Shown here piece by piece: positions 1 to 8,423 of a DNA stretch of 64,000 bases. Numbering within the stretch: the first letter of the stretch is position 1; the number at the start of each line of letters is the position of its first letter. Source of the DNA: Agromyces laixinhei (lineage in GTDB: Bacteria > Actinomycetota > Actinomycetes > Actinomycetales > Microbacteriaceae); NCBI RefSeq assembly GCF_006337065.1, contig NZ_CP040872.1, positions 1,178,001 to 1,242,000 on the forward strand. Direction: 5' to 3'. The translations under genes were made by a program, and so were the position numbers. Below the pieces are notes generated by a model. The model saw only the letters and a program-made list of their open reading frames with translations, was not told where the DNA came from and searched no databases.

Positions 1-448
1 TGCGGGCCATGAGCCCGCGTCGCTCGAGCTCGGCGTTCGGGAACAGGAATCCGTCGGTCGTGACGAGCTCCACCCGCGGCGTGTGCTCCCAACGGGCGAG
101 CAGTTCGCGCAGCAGTCGCGCGATCGTCGACTTGCCGACCGCCACGGAGCCGGCGACGCCGATGACGAACGGCGTCGACTCGAAACGTTCGCGCAGAAAC
201 TCGCTCGTGACCTTGTGCAGCGACTTCGTGCCGCCGACGTAGAGATTCAGCAGGCGGCTGAGCGGCAGGTACACCTCGGCGACCTCGCGCGGGTCGAGCG
301 GCTCGCCGAGTCCTCGCAGTTGCACGAGCTCGGTCTCGGTCAGCGGTGAGGGCATCGAGGGCGCGAGTGCGGCCCACTGGGCCCGATCGAGCTCGGTGAA
401 CGGGGAGATGTGCGCCCCGTTCGGCGATTGACCCTGCTGTTCGAGCAC
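1..448 (-). CDS. coaA: Type I pantothenate kinase, 3' part beyond left edge
   Basis: CoaA phosphorylates pantothenate with ATP, the first step of coenzyme A synthesis in the cytoplasm. The first 149 codons are visible and the C-terminal half lies outside the window. The P-loop [12 protein letters not shown] sits near residues 97-108 and is the family signature; the stretch [10 protein letters not shown] after it is also typical of the bacterial type I enzyme. The GTG start at 448-446 was chosen because a -10-like TACACT ends 6 nt upstream, giving a leaderless transcript. The gene is divergent from glmS across only 58 bp, an order common in Actinobacteria. Identity is clear despite truncation. 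Confidence 0.93.
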   Translation of the reverse strand, partial: MLEQQGQSPNGAHISPFTELDRAQWAALAPSMPSPLTETELVQLRGLGEPLDPREVAEVYLPLSRLLNLYVGGTKSLHKVTSEFLRERFESTPFVIGVAGSVAVGKSTIARLLRELLARWEHTPRVELVTTDGFLFPNAELERRGLMAR

Positions 449-454
449 CGTGCC

Positions 455-460
455 AGTGTA
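455..460 (-). promoter_or_regulatory. coaA -10 hexamer, leaderless start
   Basis: On the minus strand the hexamer TACACT fits TANNNT and ends 6 nt before the coaA GTG codon, so transcription should begin at or next to the start codon. This is inference from spacing; no clear -35 is seen. Confidence 0.55.
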
Positions 461-493
461 GTCAGGAGGAGCGGCCGCACCGCGACGCGACAG

Positions 494-499
494 TAGAAT
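494..499 (+). promoter_or_regulatory. glmS -10 hexamer, leaderless start
   Basis: TAGAAT lies 7 nt upstream of the glmS ATG and no Shine-Dalgarno sequence fits in the gap. This predicts a leaderless mRNA and leaves no room for a glmS ribozyme leader. The coaA and glmS promoters share the 58-bp divergent spacer. Confidence 0.6.
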
Positions 500-506
500 C
501 GACCGC

Positions 507-2357
507 ATGTGTGGAATCGTCGGATACGTCGGAGAGCGCAACAGCCTCGACGTCCTTATGGGAGGCCTTCGCCGCCTCGAATATCGTGGGTACGACTCGG
601 CCGGGGTGGCGGTCGTCGACGACGACGGTGCCATGGAGACGGCCAAGCGCGCCGGAAAGCTGAAGGTGCTCGCCGACGAGCTCGAAGCGAACCCGCTGCA
701 CCGCGGCGGCACCGGCATCGGCCACACCCGCTGGGCGACGCACGGCGGCCCGACCGACGGCAACGCGCATCCCCACCTCGGCGACGAGGGGCGACTCGCA
801 CTCATCCACAACGGCATCATCGAGAACTTCTCCGAGTTGAAGGACGAACTGCTCGCCGAGGGCTTCGTCTTCGAGAGCGAGACCGACACCGAGGTCGCCG
901 CCGTGCTGCTCGGCAGGGAGTACGGGGCGACCGGCGACCTCCGCGAGGCCTTCCGCACCACCGTGTCGCGCCTCGAGGGCGCGTTCACCCTGCTCGCCGT
1001 GCACCGCGCCGAGCCGGGCGTCGTGGTGGGCGCGCGGCGCAATTCCCCGCTCGTCATCGGCCTCGGCGAGGGCGAGAACTTCCTGGGTTCGGATGTCGCG
1101 GCATTCGTCGAGTACACGAAGCGCGCCGTGGCGATCGGCCAGGACCAGATCGTGACGATCACCGCGGGCGACGTCGTCGTCACCGACTTCGAGGGGCGGC
1201 CGGTCGAGGTCGAGCCGTTCGAGGTCGCGTGGGATGCCTCGGCGGCCGAGAAGGGCGGCTGGTCCTCCTTCATGCGCAAAGAGGTGGCAGAGCAGCCCGA
1301 GGCGGTCGCGAAGACGCTGCTCGGCCGCGTCGTCGACGACCAGGTGGTGATTCCCGAACTCGAGTCGTTCGGCGATGAGGAGCTCCGGGGCATCCGTCGC
1401 ATCACGATCGTCGCGTGCGGTACCGCCGCATACGCGGGCACAGTCGCGAAGTACGCGATCGAGCAGTGGGCCCGTGTGCCGGTCGAGGTCGAACTCAGCC
1501 ACGAGTTCCGCTACCGCGAGCCGGTGCTGGGCGACGACACGCTCGTCGTCTCGATCAGCCAGTCGGGCGAGACCATGGACACGCTCATGGCGGTGAAGTA
1601 CGCGAGCGAGCACGGCGCGCGCACGATCTCGGTCTGCAATACGCAGGGGGCCACGATCCCGCGCGAGTCCGACGCGGTCGTGTACACGCACGCCGGGCCC
1701 GAGGTCGCCGTGGCGTCGACCAAGGCCTTCGTGGCGCAGATCGCGGCGCTCTACCTGCTCGGCCTGCACCTCGCGCGCGTGCGCGGCACGCTGTCCGCCG
1801 ATGAGATCGCGGTTCAGCTCCACGAACTGCAGTCCGTGCCTGAGAAGCTCGAGGTCGTCCTCGCCGAATCCGAGAAGGTCGCGCAGCTCGCGCACTGGAT
1901 GGCCGACACACGGTCGGTGCTCTTCCTCGGCCGTCACGTCGGCTTCCCGATCGCGCTCGAGGGCGCACTGAAGCTCAAGGAGCTCGCGTACATCCACGCA
2001 GAGGGCTTCGCCGCCGGCGAGCTCAAGCACGGGCCGATCGCCCTCATCGAGCCCGGCCAGCCCGTCTTCGTCGTCGTGCCGAGCCCGCGCGGCTCCGCCG
2101 CCCTGCACCCGAAGGTCGTCTCGAACATCCAGGAGATCCGGGCTCGCGGCGCGCGCGTCATCGCCATCGCCGAAGCCGGCGACGCCGCCGTGCTGCCGTT
2201 CGCCGACGAGGTGCTGCGCATTCCGCTCGCGGCGCCGCTGTTCGAGCCCCTCCTCGCGGTCGTGCCGCTGCAGATCTTCGCGATGGAGCTCTCGCAGGCC
2301 AAGGGCCTCGACGTCGACCAGCCGCGCAACCTCGCGAAGTCGGTCACGGTCGAGTGA
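507..2357 (+). CDS. glmS: Glutamine--fructose-6-phosphate aminotransferase (isomerizing)
   Basis: GlmS makes glucosamine-6-phosphate from fructose-6-phosphate and glutamine, feeding UDP-GlcNAc for peptidoglycan. The 616-residue length is normal. The N-terminal glutaminase begins MCGIVGYVG with Cys2 as nucleophile after Met removal. Two SIS sugar-isomerase domains follow; the first contains the phosphate-binding [11 protein letters not shown] near residue 350, and the protein ends with the conserved [13 protein letters not shown] tail. The start is fixed by the N-terminal cysteine. It heads a run of cell-wall and tRNA-modification genes (acpS, alr, tsaE) that is typical of Actinobacteria. Confidence 0.98.
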   Translation: MCGIVGYVGERNSLDVLMGGLRRLEYRGYDSAGVAVVDDDGAMETAKRAGKLKVLADELEANPLHRGGTGIGHTRWATHGGPTDGNAHPHLGDEGRLALIHNGIIENFSELKDELLAEGFVFESETDTEVAAVLLGREYGATGDLREAFRTTVSRLEGAFTLLAVHRAEPGVVVGARRNSPLVIGLGEGENFLGSDVAAFVEYTKRAVAIGQDQIVTITAGDVVVTDFEGRPVEVEPFEVAWDASAAEKGGWSSFMRKEVAEQPEAVAKTLLGRVVDDQVVIPELESFGDEELRGIRRITIVACGTAAYAGTVAKYAIEQWARVPVEVELSHEFRYREPVLGDDTLVVSISQSGETMDTLMAVKYASEHGARTISVCNTQGATIPRESDAVVYTHAGPEVAVASTKAFVAQIAALYLLGLHLARVRGTLSADEIAVQLHELQSVPEKLEVVLAESEKVAQLAHWMADTRSVLFLGRHVGFPIALEGALKLKELAYIHAEGFAAGELKHGPIALIEPGQPVFVVVPSPRGSAALHPKVVSNIQEIRARGARVIAIAEAGDAAVLPFADEVLRIPLAAPLFEPLLAVVPLQIFAMELSQAKGLDVDQPRNLAKSVTVE

Positions 2358-2382
2358 GCGAGCAGGTGCGGGAGACGGCGCC

Positions 2383-2769
2383 GTGATCGTCGGAATCGGC
2401 ATCGATGTCGTCGATATCGCTCGGTTCGAACGGTCTCTGACCCGTGCTCCTGCGCTCCGTGAGCGTTTGTTCGCCGAGAGCGAACGGGATCGCCCGGCGC
2501 GGTCGCTCGCGGCCAGATTCGCGGCGAAGGAAGCGCTCATCAAGGCGCTCGGCGGCGATCCCGTCATCCGCTGGCACGACATGCGCGTGGTGCAGGACGA
2601 ACACGGCAACCCCGATTTCGCGCTTTCCGGCGCGATCGCCGAACTCACGGCCGGCCTCGGCGTCGACCGCGTGCATCTCACGATGAGTCATGACGCCGGC
2701 ATCGCGAGCGCCTTCGTCGTGCTCGAGGGCGCGGCCGACCGTGCGACGACCACGGGGAACGCGACGTGA
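2383..2769 (+). CDS. acpS: Holo-[acyl-carrier-protein] synthase
   Basis: AcpS moves the 4'-phosphopantetheine arm of CoA onto apo-ACP, switching on fatty acid synthesis. The 128-residue protein has the family signature GIGIDVVDIARF with metal-binding Asp8, and FAAKEALIKAL with Glu50. The GTG start at 2383 follows GGAGAC at a usable distance and lies 25 nt after glmS. Its stop overlaps the alr start by 4 bp (GTGA), so the two are translationally coupled. In several actinobacteria a NAD(P)HX repair gene (nnr) sits between acpS and alr; it is missing here. Confidence 0.95.
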   Translation: MIVGIGIDVVDIARFERSLTRAPALRERLFAESERDRPARSLAARFAAKEALIKALGGDPVIRWHDMRVVQDEHGNPDFALSGAIAELTAGLGVDRVHLTMSHDAGIASAFVVLEGAADRATTTGNAT

Positions 2770-3920
2770 GCGCGCCACCTGCCGCCGATGCAGCGGATGC
2801 CGCGCCGTTCCGTGAAGCGGTCGTCGATCTGGGCGCCGTCCGCGACAACGTCCGCACTCTCGCCAGGGCGGTGTCGCCCGCGCACGTCATGGTCGTCGTG
2901 AAGGCGAACGGCTACGGGCACGGCGCCGTACCTGTCGCGCGGTCGGCACTCGCGGGCGGCGCCGACTGGCTCGGGGTCGCCGACCTCCACGAGGGCCTCC
3001 AGCTCCGGGCGGCGCGCATCGATGCGCCGATCCTCGCGTGGCTGCACGACCCGGGCGCCGACTTCGCGCCTGCGATCGCCGGTCACCTCGATCTCGGCGC
3101 TTCGTCGCTCGGCCAGCTCTCGGCGATCGCGGCGGCCGCGGCATCCGTCGGCACCGTCGCGGCCGTGCACCTGAAGCTCGACACCGGACTCAGCCGCAGC
3201 GGTATCCCGCCAGAACACTGGCCCGAAACGGTGGCTCGCGCGGCCGAGCTCGAGGCCGACGGTCGAATTCGCGTGCGCGGGATCTTCAGCCACCTGGCCA
3301 ACACCTCGCCCGATGAAGATGCCGTGCAGCTCGCGGCGTTCGAGCGCGGCCTCGAATCGGCTGCAGCGGCCGGACTCCGCCCCGAACTGCGCCACCTCGC
3401 CTCGACGGCCGGTGCACTGAGACTGCCGGCCTCGCGCTTCGACCTCGTGCGCATCGGCATCGGCGCGTACGGCATCCCGCCCTTCGGTGACGGCACGACC
3501 GCTGCCGAACTCGGCCTGCGACCGGCGATGACCCTTCGCGGCAGGGTCGCGGCCGTGCGCCGCATTCCGGCGGGCGCCGGCGTCTCCTACGGCCACATCT
3601 GGCGCGCGGCCCGGCCGACGACCGTCGCACTCGTGCCGCTCGGCTACGCCGACGGAGTGCCGCGCCAGGCGTCGGGCCGCGCCGAGGTCTGGCTCGCCGA
3701 CGCTCGCCGACCCGTCATCGGTCGCATCGCGATGGACCAGTTCGTCGTCGACGTCGGCGACGACCGCGTCGAGACCGGCGACGAGGTCGTGCTGTTCGGC
3801 GACCCCGAGACCGGCGCGCCGTCGGCCGACGACTGGGGCGACGCCGCCGACACCATCGGGTACGACATCGTCACCCGCATCGGACCGCGCGTGCCGAAGC
3901 GCTACGTCGGCGGCGAGTGA
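2766..3920 (+). CDS. alr: Alanine racemase
   Basis: This PLP enzyme interconverts L- and D-alanine and supplies D-Ala for peptidoglycan. The protein has 384 residues, normal for the family. The PLP lysine is Lys46 in VVVKANGYGHG at the end of the first strand of the TIM barrel, and the second catalytic base is Tyr275 in GVSYGHIW. The C-terminal beta domain carries IGRIAMDQFVVDVG. The GTG start overlaps the acpS stop by 4 bp, and the tsaE start overlaps this stop, so it is an internal operon gene. The first 15 residues are Ala-rich and unconserved. Confidence 0.97.
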   Translation: MSAPPAADAADAAPFREAVVDLGAVRDNVRTLARAVSPAHVMVVVKANGYGHGAVPVARSALAGGADWLGVADLHEGLQLRAARIDAPILAWLHDPGADFAPAIAGHLDLGASSLGQLSAIAAAAASVGTVAAVHLKLDTGLSRSGIPPEHWPETVARAAELEADGRIRVRGIFSHLANTSPDEDAVQLAAFERGLESAAAAGLRPELRHLASTAGALRLPASRFDLVRIGIGAYGIPPFGDGTTAAELGLRPAMTLRGRVAAVRRIPAGAGVSYGHIWRAARPTTVALVPLGYADGVPRQASGRAEVWLADARRPVIGRIAMDQFVVDVGDDRVETGDEVVLFGDPETGAPSADDWGDAADTIGYDIVTRIGPRVPKRYVGGE

Positions 3921-4450
3921 TGCGGTTCGAGGCCGCCGATACCGAAGCCATGGAGGCGTTCGGCCGCGAACTCGGCAGTGTGCTCGGCGCGGGCGACGTC
4001 GTCGTGCTCACCGGGCCGCTCGGCGCGGGCAAGACCACCCTCACGCGCGGCATCGGCGCGGGCCTCGGTGTGCGCGGGCCGGTGCAGAGCCCGACGTTCG
4101 TGCTCGCCCGCACCCACCCGAGCCTCGTGGGCGGCGCCCCGCTCGTGCATGTCGACGCCTACCGGCTCGGCAGCGCGGCACTGCTCGACGATCTCGATCT
4201 CGACTTCGGCCGTTCCGTCGTCGTCGTCGAGTGGGGCGCGGGCCTCGTCGAAGACGTCACCGACTCGTGGCTCGAGGTCGTCATCGAGCGGCCGACCGGT
4301 GCGAGCGCCGTCGTCGAGCGACCAGCGGATGCCTCGGCCGGCGGGCTCATCGGCACCGACGCGCTGCTCGACGCCGACGAACCGCGCATCGTGACGGCGA
4401 CGGGCCACGGCCCCCGGTGGGCCGCGACCGAGTACGCCGTGCGCGCGTAG
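3920..4450 (+). CDS. tsaE: tRNA t6A biosynthesis ATPase TsaE
   Basis: TsaE is the ATPase that works with TsaB and TsaD in making N6-threonylcarbamoyl-adenosine at position 37 of ANN-decoding tRNAs. The protein of about 176 residues has the P-loop GPLGAGKT near residues 32-39, the switch-like SPTF stretch, HVDAYRL, and VVEWGAGL, all family hallmarks. The start is either ATG 3920 or the in-frame GTG 3917, which would give the GTGA overlap used by its neighbours. The tail after about residue 125 is longer and less conserved than in E. coli. tsaB and tsaD follow in the same operon. Confidence 0.93.
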   Translation: MRFEAADTEAMEAFGRELGSVLGAGDVVVLTGPLGAGKTTLTRGIGAGLGVRGPVQSPTFVLARTHPSLVGGAPLVHVDAYRLGSAALLDDLDLDFGRSVVVVEWGAGLVEDVTDSWLEVVIERPTGASAVVERPADASAGGLIGTDALLDADEPRIVTATGHGPRWAATEYAVRA

Positions 4451-4453
4451 GCT
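4448..4453 (+). promoter_or_regulatory. tsaB -10 hexamer overlapping the tsaE stop codon
   Basis: TAGGCT begins with the TAG stop codon of tsaE and ends 7 nt before the tsaB ATG. It fits TANNNT at leaderless spacing, so tsaB may have its own promoter inside the operon. Confidence 0.5.
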
Positions 4454-4460
4454 TGAGGGC

Positions 4461-5081
4461 ATGCTTCTCGCGATCGACACCTCGACGGGCACGAGTGTCG
4501 CCGTCGTCGACCGAGACGGTGGCATCCTGGCCGAGACCGGCACCGATGACACCATGCGGCACGCCGAGGTGATCGGCGGCTTCATCGCCGGTGCGCTCGC
4601 CGCAGCCGGCGTCGATCGCCGGGGGCTCTCGGGCGTCACGGCGGGCATGGGCCCCGGGCCGTACACCGGGCTGCGCGTCGGCATCGCCGCGGCACACGCC
4701 TTCGCGCTCGGCATCGACCGCCCCTTCGTGCCGGTCGTCAGCCACGACGCGATCGCCTGGACTCGATACACCGCGGGCGACGCCGGCCCGCTGCAGGTCG
4801 TCACCGACGCTCGCCGACGCGAGTTCGCCGTTTCGGAGTACGACGGCCTCGACGACGACGGACTGCCCGTTCGGGCGGCCGGCCCGGGGCTCGTGCCGCG
4901 AGACGACGTGCCCGCGGCACGGGGCATCCGCTTCGACGCATCGATCGTCTCAGCGGGCGCGATCGGCATGCTCGCCGAACTCGCCTTCGCAGCCGGGCGT
5001 CTGCCGCTCGCGGCCGACGCGCCGCTCTACCTGCGCGCGCCCGACGTGACCCCCTCCGCCGGAAGGAAGGTGTTGCGGTGA
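4461..5081 (+). CDS. tsaB: tRNA t6A biosynthesis protein TsaB
   Basis: TsaB (YeaZ family) is the inactive ASKHA-fold partner that forms a heterodimer with TsaD for threonylcarbamoyl transfer to tRNA. The N-terminus LLAIDTSTGTSVAVV is the ASKHA phosphate-1 strand, and GVTAGMGPGPYTGLRVGIAAA near residue 60 is the most conserved YeaZ motif. The length of 206 residues is normal. It starts 10 nt after tsaE and its stop overlaps the rimI GTG by 4 bp. The tsaE-tsaB-rimI-tsaD order is widespread in Actinobacteria. Confidence 0.95.
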   Translation: MLLAIDTSTGTSVAVVDRDGGILAETGTDDTMRHAEVIGGFIAGALAAAGVDRRGLSGVTAGMGPGPYTGLRVGIAAAHAFALGIDRPFVPVVSHDAIAWTRYTAGDAGPLQVVTDARRREFAVSEYDGLDDDGLPVRAAGPGLVPRDDVPAARGIRFDASIVSAGAIGMLAELAFAAGRLPLAADAPLYLRAPDVTPSAGRKVLR

Positions 5082-5608
5082 GCGTCTTCATGCGCCGTGC
5101 GAAGGTCACCGACCTCGATCGCATCATGGAGCTCGAGCGCGCGACGTTCGAGGCCGACGCCTGGCCCGAAGACGCCATGCGCCGTGAGATCGAGAGCCCG
5201 CACGGCTACTACCTCGTCGCGATCGACGACGAAGCCGATGAGAGCGCTCGCCTGCTGGGCTACGCCGGCCTCCTCGCACCCTCCGGAGGCGGGCAGGCCG
5301 ACGTCCAGACCATCGCGGTCGCCCCGGCGATCCGCGGCATCGGGCTCGGTCGCGGCCTCATGCACGCGCTCATCACCGAGTCCCGCCGCCGTCACGTCGC
5401 CGAGATCTTCCTCGAGGTGCGCGCCGACAACCCCGTGGCCCGTGCTCTCTACGATTCGCTCGGCTTCGAGGAGATCGGCGTGCGACATCGCTACTACCGC
5501 GGCGGCATCGACGCCGTTCACATGCGACTCACCGTGCCGCCCGCAGTCGCCCGGCCCGCGGGTGTCGGCGATGTTGAGGGCGCCAGCGGCGCTGAGGGCG
5601 CCCGATGA
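5078..5608 (+). CDS. rimI: Ribosomal-protein-alanine N-acetyltransferase
   Basis: A GNAT-fold enzyme predicted to acetylate the N-terminus of ribosomal protein S18 and probably other proteins. The 176-residue protein shows the acetyl-CoA pyrophosphate loop R-G-I-G-L-G in [19 protein letters not shown] and the following [20 protein letters not shown], which is typical of RimI. The GTG start overlaps the tsaB stop by 4 bp and the stop overlaps tsaD by 4 bp. The last 25 or so residues are Ala/Gly-rich and extend past the usual GNAT end. Position between tsaB and tsaD strongly supports RimI over other acetyltransferases. Confidence 0.93.
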   Translation: MSVFMRRAKVTDLDRIMELERATFEADAWPEDAMRREIESPHGYYLVAIDDEADESARLLGYAGLLAPSGGGQADVQTIAVAPAIRGIGLGRGLMHALITESRRRHVAEIFLEVRADNPVARALYDSLGFEEIGVRHRYYRGGIDAVHMRLTVPPAVARPAGVGDVEGASGAEGAR

Positions 5609-6660
5609 ACCGCGACGCCCCCCTCGTCCTCGGCATCGAGACCTCGTGCGACGAGACCGGCGTCGGCATCGTGCGCGGCACGACCCTGCTCGCCAACACG
5701 ATCGCCTCCTCGATGGAGGAGCACGCGCGCTACGGCGGCGTCGTGCCAGAGGTCGCGGCGCGCGCCCACCTCGAGGCGCTCGGCCCGACGATCCGTTCGG
5801 CCCTCGCCGAGGCATCCGTCTCGCTCGCCGATCTCGACGCGGTGGCCGTGACGAGCGGACCTGGCCTCGCGGGCGCGCTCATGGTCGGGGTCGGCGCCGC
5901 GAAGGCGCTTTCACTCTCGCTCGACGTGCCGCTCTACGCGGTGAACCATCTCGTCGGCCACGTCGGCGCAGACCTGCTCGACACTGCGGCACCGCTCGAG
6001 ACGCCCACCGTCGCACTGCTCGTGTCGGGCGGCCACACCTCGTTGCTGCTCGTGCGCGACCTCGTCTCCGACGTCGAACTGCTCGGCGAGACGGTCGACG
6101 ATGCCGCAGGCGAAGCGTTCGACAAGGTCGCGCGCCTGCTCGGTCTGCCCTACCCGGGCGGGCCCGAGATCGATCGGGCCGCGATCGGCGGAGACCCGGC
6201 CGCCATCCGGTTCCCGCGCGGACTCACCCAGCCGAAGGATCAGGCGGCCCATCGCCACGATTTCAGCTTCTCGGGGCTGAAGACCGCGGTCGCCCGCTGG
6301 GTCGAGCAGCGCGAGGCCGCCGGCGAGCCAGTGCCGCTCGCCGACGTCGCCGCGAGCTTCCGCGAGGCCGTCGTCGACGTGCTCGTCTCGAAGGCGATCG
6401 CAGCCTGCACCGAGCTCGGCGTTCCGAGACTCCTCCTGGGCGGCGGAGTCGTGGCCAACGCTCGCCTCCGCGAGGTGGCGATCGAACGAGCGGATGCCGC
6501 GGGCATCGCCTTGCGAATTCCCCCGCTGTCGCTCTGCACCGACAACGGTGCGATGATCGCGGCCCTGGGCGCCCAGCTCGTGATGGCGGGGCACCCCGCG
6601 TCGACGCTCGACTTCGGTGCCGACTCGACGCTGCCGGCGACCGAGATCCAGGTCACCTGA
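5605..6660 (+). CDS. tsaD: tRNA t6A threonylcarbamoyltransferase TsaD
   Basis: TsaD transfers the threonylcarbamoyl group from TC-AMP to A37 of tRNAs. The 351-residue protein begins [17 protein letters not shown], the family signature. The metal-binding HxxxH pair is His115 and His119 in [11 protein letters not shown]. The late motif [15 protein letters not shown] supplies the conserved metal-binding Asp. The ATG overlaps the rimI stop by 4 bp. It ends the essential operon; the next genes begin after 136 nt with their own promoter. Confidence 0.97.
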   Translation: MNRDAPLVLGIETSCDETGVGIVRGTTLLANTIASSMEEHARYGGVVPEVAARAHLEALGPTIRSALAEASVSLADLDAVAVTSGPGLAGALMVGVGAAKALSLSLDVPLYAVNHLVGHVGADLLDTAAPLETPTVALLVSGGHTSLLLVRDLVSDVELLGETVDDAAGEAFDKVARLLGLPYPGGPEIDRAAIGGDPAAIRFPRGLTQPKDQAAHRHDFSFSGLKTAVARWVEQREAAGEPVPLADVAASFREAVVDVLVSKAIAACTELGVPRLLLGGGVVANARLREVAIERADAAGIALRIPPLSLCTDNGAMIAALGAQLVMAGHPASTLDFGADSTLPATEIQVT

Positions 6661-6694
6661 GGCAAGAACCTCGTGCATCGGAGCCTCTGCACGA

Positions 6695-6700
6695 TAGTGT
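6695..6700 (+). promoter_or_regulatory. Probable -10 for the DUF4190 gene cluster
   Basis: TAGTGT lies about 97 nt upstream of the first DUF4190 start, in the tsaD-DUF4190 spacer. It fits TANNNT, but the -35 region is weak, so the call is tentative. Confidence 0.35.
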
Positions 6701-6796
6701 GGGGGCGAAACAACCGGGGGCGGCGATCATCGATCGCGTCCGGCGCGCACGTCACCGTGGCGATGCGCGAATTCACAGCATCGAGGAGAATCCACC

Positions 6797-7225
6797 GTGA
6801 CCGACCCGAACCTTCCTGAGCAGCCCGCCGGCGCAGTCCCGCCCGTGCCTCCGGCCGCACCCGCGGCGCCTGCGTCCGGTGCGCAGCAGCAGGCTCCCTC
6901 AGCGCCCGCCTACGGTGCAGCGCCGCCGGCTCCGGCGTACGGTGCGCCCGCTGCGAAGCCGTCGCAGGTGCTCAGCATCCTGTCGCTCGTCGGCGGCATC
7001 GTCGGCCTCGTCGCGTCGTTCTTCTACTTCGGTCTGCTCTTCTCGATCGCCGCAGTCGTCCTCGGCTTCATCGCGAAGAAGAAGGAGCCCGCGTCGAAGG
7101 GCATGTGGCTGACCGGTATCATCCTCGGCTTCGTCGGCCTCGTGATCGGCATCATCTTCATCATCCTCGCGATCGTCGCCTTCGCCGTCCTCGCGAGCGT
7201 CGGCACGACCTACGGAAGCTACTGA
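6797..7225 (+). CDS. DUF4190 domain membrane protein, first copy
   Basis: Small membrane protein of unknown function. Residues 1-55 are Pro/Ala-rich and cytoplasmic-looking, with APAYGA-type repeats. A DUF4190-like region follows, with two hydrophobic segments (about residues 58-95 and 107-137) joined by the charged loop AKKKEPASKGMWLTG. The GTG start at 6797 follows GAGGAG by 8 nt. It is the first of three adjacent genes with the same layout (6797, 7272, 7892) and shares the loop and second helix almost identically with the next one, indicating tandem duplication. The wider family is common in Actinobacteria but no role is established. Confidence 0.82.
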   Translation: MTDPNLPEQPAGAVPPVPPAAPAAPASGAQQQAPSAPAYGAAPPAPAYGAPAAKPSQVLSILSLVGGIVGLVASFFYFGLLFSIAAVVLGFIAKKKEPASKGMWLTGIILGFVGLVIGIIFIILAIVAFAVLASVGTTYGSY

Positions 7226-7271
7226 GCCCAGATCTCCGATCTGGACGTTCTGATGCAGAAGGTGGAACACC

Positions 7272-7880
7272 ATGAGTGATCCGAAGAACCCCGACCTCCC
7301 CGACGTGCCCGACGAGCCGCAGGTGCCGAACGTTCCCGAGCCGCAGGTGCCGGGTGTTCCCGAGCCCGAGGTTCCGGCAGCACCAGACGCGCCCACGGCA
7401 CCGGAGCCTCCGGCACCGCCTGCAGCACCGCCGGCACCTCCGGCACCGCCTGCGGCACCTTCGGCCCCGAGTTATGGCGCGCCGACGCCGCCGGCTCCAC
7501 CGGCCTACGGGGCTCCGGCCGCTGGAGCGCCGGCGCAGCCCGCGTACGGCACTCCGGAACAGCCCGCATACGGTGCGGCGTACGCTTCCGCCACGCCCGC
7601 GAAGCCGACGCCGGTGCTGAGCCTGATCTCGCTCATCGCGGGAATCGTCGGTCTCGTCGGCTTCTTCGTCGTGTTCATCCCGTTCGTCGGCGGCATCATG
7701 CAGCTCTTCATCCCGGCTGCCGCCGTCGTGCTCGGCTTCCTCGGCAAGAAGAAGGAACCGGCCGCCAAGGGCATGTGGCTGACCGGCATCATCCTCGGAT
7801 TCGTCGGCATCGGCATCGCTCTGCTGTCGCTCGTGTTGTGGGGCGTGCTCTTCGCGGGCTACGACACGTACTACTACTGA
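7272..7880 (+). CDS. DUF4190 domain membrane protein, second copy
   Basis: A 202-residue relative of the preceding gene. The first 115 residues are dominated by Pro, Ala, Val and Glu, with repeated PxVP and APAYG-like units. After that comes the two-helix DUF4190 region with the loop GKKKEPAAKGMWLTGIILGF, nearly identical to the upstream copy. The ATG at 7272 has a purine-rich AAGGTGGAA upstream. It lies 46 nt after the first copy and 11 nt before the third, so they are probably co-transcribed. The longer Pro-rich tail is the main difference. Function unknown; a scaffold or stress role would be only a guess. Confidence 0.82.
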   Translation: MSDPKNPDLPDVPDEPQVPNVPEPQVPGVPEPEVPAAPDAPTAPEPPAPPAAPPAPPAPPAAPSAPSYGAPTPPAPPAYGAPAAGAPAQPAYGTPEQPAYGAAYASATPAKPTPVLSLISLIAGIVGLVGFFVVFIPFVGGIMQLFIPAAAVVLGFLGKKKEPAAKGMWLTGIILGFVGIGIALLSLVLWGVLFAGYDTYYY

Positions 7881-7891
7881 GGAGCCACCTG

Positions 7892-8374
7892 ATGACCGCG
7901 CGTGAGGGGGTTTCGCCCGACGGCGAGACCCCCGACCGTTCGGTCGGCCCGGCCGGCGCACCCATGCCTCCGGTCCGCCCCGAGGAGCCGACCCTCAGCG
8001 CGGATCCTGCCGTTCGCGAGTTCGATGTGCCGTTCGACACCGGCCAGCTCCAATCGATCTCGACGGGGCAACTCCTCATCGTGCACCGCCCCGGATTCGA
8101 TCCGGTCGAGGAGGCCGAAGAGCAGACGCAGCGCAGGGTGTACAGCTGGGTCGCCGCGGTCGTCGGCACCATGGGCGCCGTGGCGTCGCTCTTCGTCGGC
8201 TGGATGCTGCCCCTCTCGATCGCTGCGATCGTCTTCGGCGTGCTCGGCCTCCGCCGCGAGGAGCATGGCCGCCCGCTCGCCTTCGTCGGCATCGGCACGG
8301 GCCTTGCCGGACTCGTGTTCTCGGCCGTCTGGATCGGGTACTACGCGATCGTATTCGGCGCCCTTCCGAGCTGA
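7892..8374 (+). CDS. DUF4190-like membrane protein, third copy
   Basis: A 160-residue membrane protein. Residues 1-90 are polar, with Pro-rich stretches and a segment QSISTGQLLIVHRPGFDPVE. Two hydrophobic helices follow (about 94-120 and 127-155) joined by the charged loop GLRREEHGRPLAFVG, matching the layout of the two upstream DUF4190 proteins but more diverged. The ATG at 7892 follows GAGGAG at 7879-7884, only 11 nt after the previous stop, which argues for one operon. No catalytic motif is visible. Confidence 0.75.
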   Translation: MTAREGVSPDGETPDRSVGPAGAPMPPVRPEEPTLSADPAVREFDVPFDTGQLQSISTGQLLIVHRPGFDPVEEAEEQTQRRVYSWVAAVVGTMGAVASLFVGWMLPLSIAAIVFGVLGLRREEHGRPLAFVGIGTGLAGLVFSAVWIGYYAIVFGALPS

Positions 8375-8423
8375 CGGACGCCGTCGCACCGACCGCCGCG
8401 GATGCCACGGGGCCCGAGGCGGT

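Noticed and set aside
449..506. glmS ribozyme or other riboswitch upstream of glmS
   Set aside because: Only 58 bp lie between coaA and glmS, and the -10 hexamer is 7 nt from the start, leaving no room for a structured leader.
462..2681. Long open frame on the minus strand opposite glmS and acpS
   Set aside because: It is the antisense of two certain genes, rich in Arg and Asp as expected from high-GC shadow frames, and has no family motif. The same applies to the other long antisense frames, for example 39.0-43.0 kb.
7228..7244. Small hairpin (CCAGATC-TCC-GATCTGG) between the first two DUF4190 genes
   Set aside because: The 7-bp stem is too short and lacks a T-run; it may be chance within an operon spacer.
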